Of a DNA stretch of 64,000 nucleotides, positions 57,336 through 64,000 are shown in pieces (position 1 is the first letter of the stretch; every line of letters begins with the position of its first letter). The DNA is from Buxus sempervirens. Its lineage: Eukaryota; Streptophyta; Magnoliopsida; Buxales; Buxaceae. The stretch spans positions 260,501-324,500 of the forward strand of contig OX387191.1 in NCBI GenBank assembly GCA_947561395.2, read 5' to 3'. Under the pieces are notes generated by a model. That model had not been told where the DNA came from. It saw only the letters and a program-made list of their open reading frames with translations, and searched no databases. The translations under genes were made by a program, and so were the position numbers.

Positions 57336-57930
57336 TTGTCAACTCAATTGCCAGATGAAGAGGTTTTGTACATAGAAGAAGCAAAGCCTTGGAAATTATA
57401 TTTTGATGGGGCATCAAGAAAACGGGGTGTAGGTGTTGGAATTTTGTTTATCACCCCTTCAGGTGGTTTAATACCACATTCTTTTGCTCTCCTCGAGCTT
57501 TGCTCAAATAATGTGGCTGAATATGAGGCTTTGATAGTTGGCCTCGAAATTGCTCGTGAAATGCACATCGGAAACCTGCAAGTATTTGGTGATTTGCAGC
57601 TGGTCATCAAGCAAATAAATGGGCAATATGATGTCAAAAATGAGACTTTAATTCCTTATTATCAAAGGGCCAAGGAATTGATTTCCTAGTTCACAGGAAT
57701 TCAAGTCAATCATATACCACGAGTAGAAAATGATAAAGCCGATGCACTTGCCAATTTGGTTGCATCCCTAACTTTTCCAGATCAAAGAGACTTGCGAATA
57801 ATAGTTGGTGAGCGACATATTCTCCCACCATTGCAAGAGTGTATGGAAGAAACTCAAGTAGCAGATATATCCACTGCATATCAAGTGGAAGAGGATACAG
57901 ATTGGCGACAACCTATTATTGATTATTTGT
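57336..57930 (+). pseudogene. Additional archaeal-type RNase H domain (aRNH)
   Basis: A second RNase H lies between the usual RNase H and integrase. KLYFDGASRKRGVGVGILFI carries the first Asp, NNVAEYEALIVGLEIA the Glu, VFGDLQLVIKQING the second Asp and NDKADALANLVA the last Asp, so all four catalytic acids are present. One stop (57687) interrupts it and another (57930) follows. The dual RNase H layout is the main reason for placing the element in the Tat lineage. Confidence 0.75.
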
Positions 57931-57959
57931 AGCATAGAAGATTACCAACTGATCCCAGA

Positions 57960-59115
57960 AAAAGGGTCGATGTGCGACGACGGGCTCCTCGCTTCACAAT
58001 CTCTAATGACACGCTATATAGGCGATCCTTTGATGGGATGCTTTTAAGGTGTCTATCAAAAGAAGAAGCATTGCATACCCTCCATGAAGTCCACTCAGGG
58101 ACATCTGGTGCGCACCAAGCTGGCCCAAAACTTGCTGCACAACTCAAGAGGTTAGGCTACTATTGGCCAAACATGGTGCAAGACACCATAAAATTTGCAA
58201 CCACTTGCAAAGTATGTCAAATACATGGTGATTTCATACATCAACCACCACAACCTCTTCATCCCACTATTCTATCCTAGCTGTTTGAAACATGGGGTTT
58301 GGATGTCATGGGTCCTTTTAAGCCTCATCCATCAAGGTAGCATGCCTATATACTGGCAGGGACAGATTATTTTTCAAAGTGGGCTGAAGCAGTTCCGTTA
58401 AGACAAGTAGGGGCATCAGAAGTTGAAAATTTCATTATAAAATAATTTCAGATCGGGCTAAATATTTCGAATGTAAACCCTTACCAAGTTGATGGAAAAA
58501 TATAAATTTCGCTACGTACGCTCATCATCCTATAATCCTTCGTCAAATGGACAAGCAGAGGCATTCAATAAAGTGCTTTGCAAAATTCTCAAGAAAACAG
58601 TGTCCAAAAATAAGAGGGACTGGCCCGAGCATTTGCTAGAAGCGTTGTGGGCATATCGAACAACGGTGAGAACCTCCACAGGGTGTACTCCATTCAGTCT
58701 TGTATATGGAGCAGAAGCTGTACTCCCATTAGAGGTACAATTGCCATCACTTAGAGTCTCAATGCAGCTTACAAGGCCAGACGAAAATGCTGTGGTTAGA
58801 TTGGCTGAGCTAGAAGCATTGGATGAAAAGAGACTCGCAGTGCAACAACGACTCGAATTTTATCAAGCACGAGTTGCAGGGGCATTCAATAAAAAAGTGA
58901 AGGCCAGGTCGTTTAAAGTTGGTGATCTGGTTCTTACCATCAGACGACCCATTGTAGTCAATCGAAGAACTGGTGGGAAATTTGAATCAAAATGGGAAGG
59001 ACCGTATGTTGTCACTAAAGTCTTTCCTAAAGGAGCGTATGAACTTTCAGATCACGAGGGAAGATGTATATACTCTTGTGTAAATGGGAAATTCATCAAA
59101 AAGTTCTGCTTATAG
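57960..59115 (+). pseudogene. Integrase region, broken, with internal deletion
   Basis: The HHCC zinc-binding module is readable (HEVHSGTSGAH, CKVCQIHG). The core begins WGLDVMGPFKPHPS and TDYFSKWAEAVPL, and the Glu-containing segment is SSNGQAEAFNKVL. Stops fall at 58278, 58338 and 58443. Between about 58445 and 58490 part of the catalytic core is missing and the frame changes. From 58489 to 59115 the frame is open, covering WPEHLLEALWAYRTT and the C-terminal GPYVVTKVFPKGAYEL, and ends at a normal-looking stop. Confidence 0.78.
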
Positions 59116-59432
59116 ATCATAAAAAAAAATCCACTAAGTTTCTGCATGTGGTTAAACTGCTGGGACAACATATCCACCAAGTGTTTGCATGTGGTTAAAC
59201 TGCTAGGATGATAAAAAAAAAAGGTAGAACATAGAATTATGGATGGCTTGATCCCATTTTATGGGTACGTAGGCAACCTGGCAATATGTATAGGTCCAGC
59301 CCCAATTAAAACAAATCATATGTTTAAACAAAAGTGACAAAAAAAAGTCACTAAATATAGCTTGATAACAATGACTGGTTCTACTTATTACAGAAAGAAA
59401 CTGACAAGTGCAATTGTTTCTTGTACTCCTCT
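59116..59432. other. Convergent spacer between integrase and antisense PMD frame
   Basis: It contains a 43-bp direct repeat (59131-59173 and 59174-59216; shared GCATGTGGTTAAACTGCT), A-runs, and a second copy of a motif found before gag: ATGGCTTGATCC, then GGGTACGTAGGCA (59242-59275). The first copy is at 51333-51364. Confidence 0.6.
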
Positions 59433-62258
59433 TCATGTGAGGCCTTCAATGTTGTTTGCTTCACGAGATTCTATCAATATTTGCTCTCCTGCTTCCAAAC
59501 GTGCCCTGCACAGATCTCGATCTGTCTGAGCATGCTTCTTTATAAGTTGCTTTATGTTTGAAGTTTGCTCTTGCATATTTCCTTTCTTTGCAACTTTGGT
59601 ATCATATTTTTCTCGGAGAAAACGAGCCTTAGCTTCCGCATCGAGAACCTCTAACTCCAAAGTTTTGAGTTCAGCTGAAACTTTTGAAAGGATCTTTAAT
59701 TCCTCTTCAAGTTTCTTCTTGGCATCTAGGCATGTGTCATGACGATGAATTAATTCATCAATATGTGCAGCATCCACATCAGAACCTTGTTACCAAACTC
59801 GGTCATCTGACACAATCAAGCCTGCGGACTCAAAAATAGAATTGACAACGTTAGCAAGAGTGTTAACAAATATCTTGCCTTCAGCTATGTCGTCATTCGC
59901 AGCATGTAATATCCGAATGAAGTGCTCAAACTTGCCACGTTTGCTCAAGAAATCTCCAGGAGAAAGAGATGGAGTGATATCAGCAACAATGTCCCGCATT
60001 ATGCCCCCGATATAACTACGAGTGGGGGCATCAACATCCTTCATAACGGAAGTGTCAAATGGACTGATTCCAGACTTCTGAGGACTATGAGTACTTACCA
60101 TTGGATCACTTCCTACATCAGTAGAATCTTCTGGAACTTCCAAGTTGGCAATATGATCCTCTGGTTCTTCAAAATCAAGTCTTTCTTCATCATCCCAATT
60201 ATCCAATACTTTGCTGCAACCAACATCAACAGTCGGAGGAGCAAGGTCTGGGATACTCGAATCCGTGATCTCAATACAATCATTGTCATCAGAAGAGGAT
60301 GACCTGTTGTATCGAGCTCTCTTGAAATTTATATCCCGATCATCTTTAGCACGATGAACTCTTTTCCCTTTTTCTTTGACTTGTTGGACTGTGATATGAA
60401 TGTCAGAAATGCCAGAGGCTTTAGCCTTAAGCCCAGGGATGGTTACAGCTCCTTTCAAACCCGTAAAAACTTCACGCAAATTGGAAACAACAAAAACCGG
60501 ATCTCGCGGAAGGGCCTTGAAACGGCCTCTAGTTAACATTGGAAGGATGCTTTTTATTGACTTACCCAAATATTTTGTAGTGCTCTGCGCCCACCACCTA
60601 CAATACCACCATGTGCAACTTCCCATACGGCTCATACTAGGGATGTGAAACAATGCTCCGGTATTTCTTGACAAAATAAATTTTTGGGCTTTAGCAAGGT
60701 CTTCAAGACATTTCTGCCCCCTTTGTTTAAAGCTGAAATGAAGCCATTTACCAGGAATGCCTTGGTCCAAACCAAATTGGCGAGCAAATCTATTTAGATA
60801 ATATGGCTCTAATCGGGTCTCCATACCCACCTATACAGGGAGCAGCCGTGAGCGAATACATACTAGGAGTTCAAAATGATCATCAGACAAATCTGGTGTA
60901 TCTATAAAGTTACGCCCTGCCTCTTCAAAAAAAGCATTAGGGCGAAAAGAAATATCTTGATCATTCCTAAACACCAGTCGCGCTTGAAAGGGATCTATAA
61001 TCTCTCCTTGTACACCCGCATACCTCGCCATCAAGGGATAATCTTCAGGAAACTCAGTATCTGGCCGACCATGATATAAAGTGGGAAAGTGCTCCCACAT
61101 CCAGGCTATCACATAGTGAAGCGGAAAATTCGGGTTTGCCATACTAGGATTAGATGGATGCATAGCAACTTGACCAAGTCCATGATATATGCAACCCAAA
61201 ACTGTGGGAGCAAGTGATATCTTCACACCTCGTGCCAGTTGTGAAGCCATGACAAAAGTTTTTGGTCTGACTGCATCGCTGCCGTGAGGTAAGACGAAGT
61301 AACTTAGCCAAAAAGCCAAGTATGCTGCCAAATACCCCTCCTTTGACACTTCTAAAGAAAGGTCTTTTCTATTTTCTCCTTCATTTTGAAATGAAGATGG
61401 ATGGTACTTGTAACTTGTATTCGGCCGGGGTTCTCCAAAGGCTACATATATCAACTCTCCTCCATAAAAGTGTTCAATCCATTGGGTGTAACTTACTTTC
61501 TTCTGCCCAAAGTAAGAGCATAAGTGAGCATGGATAACCAGAAGCTCTGCCACTGTAGAAGGATATGCTACCTTTGTCTTTCCACCCACTTTAAACAAGG
61601 ATTGGTTTGTGAGAATAAACTCTTCATAGGGTTCCCCTAAAATGGGCAAACCACCAATAATCTTCGTATCATATAATGAGATCCCCATTTCACCACCACC
61701 ATGGTGAAAAGTGTTGCTTAAAGGATCCCATAATTCACAAAACGCTCTCCATACGTTGTCAGAAAATTCATATGGATATCTGGAAATGGCAACTGCACCA
61801 TAAATATGAGCATCTCTCAAAACATGCCCATGATCCCTCAAGATTGATTCTGTATATTCTAGCAAATAGGGCTGAAATGCAGCCTGATCCCTAAACTTGA
61901 AACCATCCTATCCTTTGTTCTTTTCAATAAGGAAATGAAGGGCAGGATAAAAGCATTTGTCAACTGCCAACTGGTTATCTTCATCTTTTTCATTATTAAC
62001 ATTCTCAACAAAGACACTTGGGAAATGAGGTCCAAAGTGTCTACAAACACTAATGACACTTTGATAATTTTTGGGGTCAAATTCAAACCATCCACTAGGA
62101 ACATTATCAGTTCGGGTCCAATTGACTTTATCAGTTTCATTGATTCTTGTATCAAGTTCTTTCAAAGAAATAGACCTCTTATATATGGGACCGGTTTTCA
62201 GCTCACCACCGTCATGACTTGGGGCTCGTTGTTGACATATATAACCAATTGTTTCCAT
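59433..62258 (-). pseudogene. Plant mobile domain (PMD) protein, antisense in Tat element, three premature stops
   Basis: One continuous minus-strand frame of 942 codons is interrupted only by stops at 61908-61910, 60831-60833 and 59790-59792, with no frameshift. The ATG at 62258 lies just after an acceptor-like TTGTGTGCAG. The middle (about 61860-60900) is the PMD/aminotransferase-like domain: GAVAISRYPYEFSDNVWRA, GGGEMGISLYDTKIIGGLP, SYFGQKKVSYTQWIEHF, LAAYLAFWLSYFVLPHGSDA and HYVIAWMWEHFP. An acidic Ser/Asp-rich region and a C-terminal coiled coil (KKLEEELKILSKVSAELKTL) follow. PMD proteins include MAIN/MAIL1, which act in transcription and silencing; PMD frames are also known in transposons. 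Position downstream of pol and the shared decay suggest it is carried by the retrotransposon. A separate host gene trapped here is the alternative. Confidence 0.8.
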
Positions 62259-62767
62259 TGAAACCTGCACACAAAAAAAGTGTTAGTGATTTCACAAAAG
62301 TAAATAGATATGTGATAGCATTGTAGTTAAACTACATGAAGGACATGGGTCAGCATTGTGGAAACAAAGATGACTAGCATAAATAATTGGGTGGATGACA
62401 ACACATTTTCCTTCAATTGTGACTCATGAGTGAAATTTCTTATTATTTAAACTCGTGGGTCCCACCGCTGGAATGGAGCAGTTGGTGAATTGTGGAAGGT
62501 CATGAAGCACACTTAGTTGTGGATGTTTAGTGGTGTCTCTTGATTGGGCATTTGCCCATTAGATGCCTCAACATATATACTAAGAGTATCCTTCTTAGAT
62601 TCTTCATATTTACAACTAAAAAAAAAAAATGCAACGGCCATAGTTCCAGCACGTAATTCTTTTTTGTCACCACGTGGAGTTCTTATTATTCCAACAGGAT
62701 GGTCTTCGGATTACACTACCAGAAAAGAACTATAGCCGATAAAACTGATTCCCCCACGTTTCTTTTA

Positions 62768-62969
62768 GTGGGCTATTATCATGCCCATTGACCCACATTT
62801 AAGAATTTGGAAAGGATGCTTTCATGATAACTTTCCATTCATATGGGTCTAAAAGTGGGTCAAATGAAGTGGGCTATTATCATGCCCATTGACTCACATT
62901 TAAGAATATGGAAAGGATTCTTGCATGATAACTTTCCATTCGTATGGGTCTAAAAGTGGGTCAAATCAA
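62768..62969. repeat. 101-bp tandem duplication in leader intron of antisense unit
   Basis: Two adjacent copies (62768-62868 and 62869-62969), about 94% identical, start GTGGGCTATTATCATGCCCA and end with a GGGTCAAAT-type sequence. They lie between the PMD frame and the upstream antisense exon, where an intron would be expected. Confidence 0.85.
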
Positions 62970-63111
62970 AGGCTATCAAACCATTCAACTTTCCAAACCT
63001 ACCAAACTTTGACCCTAAACATATAAAGTGTGTTAGATTGGACATCTCAAATCAAGGAAGTGGTATTATTTTTTTTTCCAGACAAACCTAGGTACCTTTT
63101 TTTTTTGATAG

Positions 63112-63512
63112 TCAGACAAACCCAGGATCCTGAGTTAATTCAGAATTCGAAACAGTGATAATGTCTTCAGCAGAAACCGTAGGTCTATTAGCGGATTCAG
63201 TTGAAATATTAGGTCTGTCAACGGATTCAGAGTGAAAATCATTATTGAAAGAAACCACGGACTCTGTCAAGGTCTCAGACGGAGAAACTGTAGATTCTAC
63301 AACACCATTTCCCAGAGATTTTTCTTCACTGTTTTGTCAACACATAACACCCACAACTTTACGCCCTCTCTCAGAGCACTCAACGCACTTGACTAGTTTG
63401 TTTTCTGATCCCAAGCTAGCCAAAACACTCTCTCTATCGGGATGAGAATTAGGATTGAGAGCGGACACCCATCGGATGAATTCATACCAAGCCAACATGA
63501 TGTTTTTAACAT
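63112..63512 (-). pseudogene. Antisense coding-like exon upstream of PMD frame
   Basis: Minus-strand text opens after an acceptor-like CCCTTTTAG and reads VKNIMLAWYEFIRWVSALNP, then LVKCVECSERGRKVVGV. A single in-frame stop (63337-63339) interrupts it, and it continues in the same frame to the stop at 63112-63114. The second half is Ser/Thr/Glu-rich with short internal repeats (SESVDRPNISTE, TESANRPTVSAE). I do not recognise the family. Spacing and strand suggest it is an upstream exon of the PMD transcript. Confidence 0.5.
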
Positions 63513-63977
63513 CTAAAAGGGAGAATGCTTTTTAAAGGTGAAGTCAAACACCTGACAAAGGCTTTAATTTCAAGGGTTTACATGGGGTCCCAAACAATGA
63601 GAACTGTGTGGTTGTTAACCCCAGAGATGCAAAGGACGAATTGGGGGTTTATCATTCATCTCAAATATTCTTTGGTGTTTATTTCCAAAAGACCTTCGGT
63701 AGGAATTGCTGATCAGCCTAGATCCCTGTGGAGAAAGAAAAAGCACCGCTGCTTCTAAAAGTTTTTGGCAGTTCCGAAGACTCACTTGTGATGATATATA
63801 AAGATACTAGCCTCAGGGTGCTCATCACAAGTCAAGCCATTAAAGGATCATAAAAAAAAGGGGGGGGGGGGTGGGGAAGGAAGAAGAAGACCTTGGTCTT
63901 TGATGTGGCCATGTTTGTAGATCTCAAATCTGCTTCCGAAATTCAAACAAAACTCTCAAATCCCTAGGGTTGTCATG

Positions 63978-63986
63978 CTTATATAG
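63978..63986 (-). promoter_or_regulatory. TATA box for antisense transcript
   Basis: The minus strand reads CTATATAAG here. An ATG in the sequence AAACATGGCC follows about 70 bases downstream (63912), and then a poly-C/poly-T tract (complement of the G-run at 63851-63870). A start site near 63950 would feed the two antisense exons at 63512 and 62264. Confidence 0.5.
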
Positions 63987-64000
63987 AAACCCCTAAGGAT

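Larger units (their letters stand above)
49490..64000 (+). mobile_element. Decayed Ty3/gypsy LTR retrotransposon, Tat lineage, runs off right edge
   Basis: The element order on the plus strand is gag, protease, RT, RNase H, additional archaeal-type RNase H, integrase. An extra RNase H just before integrase is a Tat-lineage feature. Downstream of pol lies a convergent minus-strand PMD reading frame, and the same style of nonsense decay runs through both. Left limits are a guess: a promoter-like TTTAAAAGG near 49530, a donor-like GGAGGTAAGA near 49663 and an acceptor-like TCTGCAG near 49785. Neither LTR nor a target duplication was identified. The right LTR may lie beyond the window. Confidence 0.8.

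Noticed and set aside
59433..62258. Three separate antisense genes instead of one
   Set aside because: The segments share one frame with only single stop codons between them, so one interrupted frame is simpler.
63850..63890. Purine-rich AAAAAAAAGGGGGG...GGAAGGAAG tract as the element's polypurine tract
   Set aside because: Attractive for a 3' LTR starting just after it, but the following 110 bases were not found again in the 49-51 kb region, and on the minus strand it lies in the leader of the antisense unit.

Overview
The window is nuclear DNA from a flowering plant. It carries spliced genes with GT-AG introns of up to about 3.6 kb, an AT-rich background, and intergenic and intronic DNA full of LINEs, MITEs, a Cassandra-type solo LTR and a large Ty3/gypsy element of the Tat type. 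Long TE-filled introns and the gene set suggest a woody dicot, basal eudicot or magnoliid rather than a grass or crucifer. The species cannot be fixed from sequence alone.

Gene block, 0.9-44.3 kb. Four complete host genes could be modelled exon by exon in frame. They are a class I ubiquitin-conjugating enzyme of the UBC8/UBC30 type (minus, 148 aa, 2 coding exons), an ARID-HMG box protein of the HMGB9/10 type (minus, 302 aa, 5 exons), a WD40 protein of the plant C2A9.03-like family (minus, 446 aa, 9 exons) and the F-box/actin-related protein ARP8 (plus, 466 aa, 12 exons). WD40, HMGB and UBC lie head-to-tail on the minus strand. WD40 and ARP8 are divergent across an 8 kb TE-rich spacer. Introns hold LINE pieces in both orientations and the Cassandra solo LTR (11.9-12.2 kb).

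Spacer, 25.3-31.8 kb. This is very AT-rich. It holds a MITE with a perfect 9-bp target duplication, a second decayed copy, another inverted-repeat element, a copied 72-bp block, a degenerate minisatellite and a strong hairpin just upstream of ARP8.

Region 44.3-49.5 kb is mostly non-coding. It contains an orphan first exon of an autoinhibited Ca2+-ATPase (minus) and, next to it, decayed coding-like DNA on the plus strand that I cannot name.

Region 49.5-64 kb reads as one decayed Tat-type LTR retrotransposon running off the right edge. In order it has a promoter-like leader, a GC-rich repeat block, a block of degenerate GAACCAAA repeats, then gag, protease, RT, RNase H, an additional archaeal-type RNase H and integrase on the plus strand. 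Convergent to these, on the minus strand, lies a long plant-mobile-domain (PMD) reading frame of 942 codons. It is interrupted only by three stop codons and is preceded upstream by another antisense coding-like exon and a TATA box. LTR boundaries were not resolved. The element is inactive: pol alone has at least 11 in-frame stops and several frame changes.
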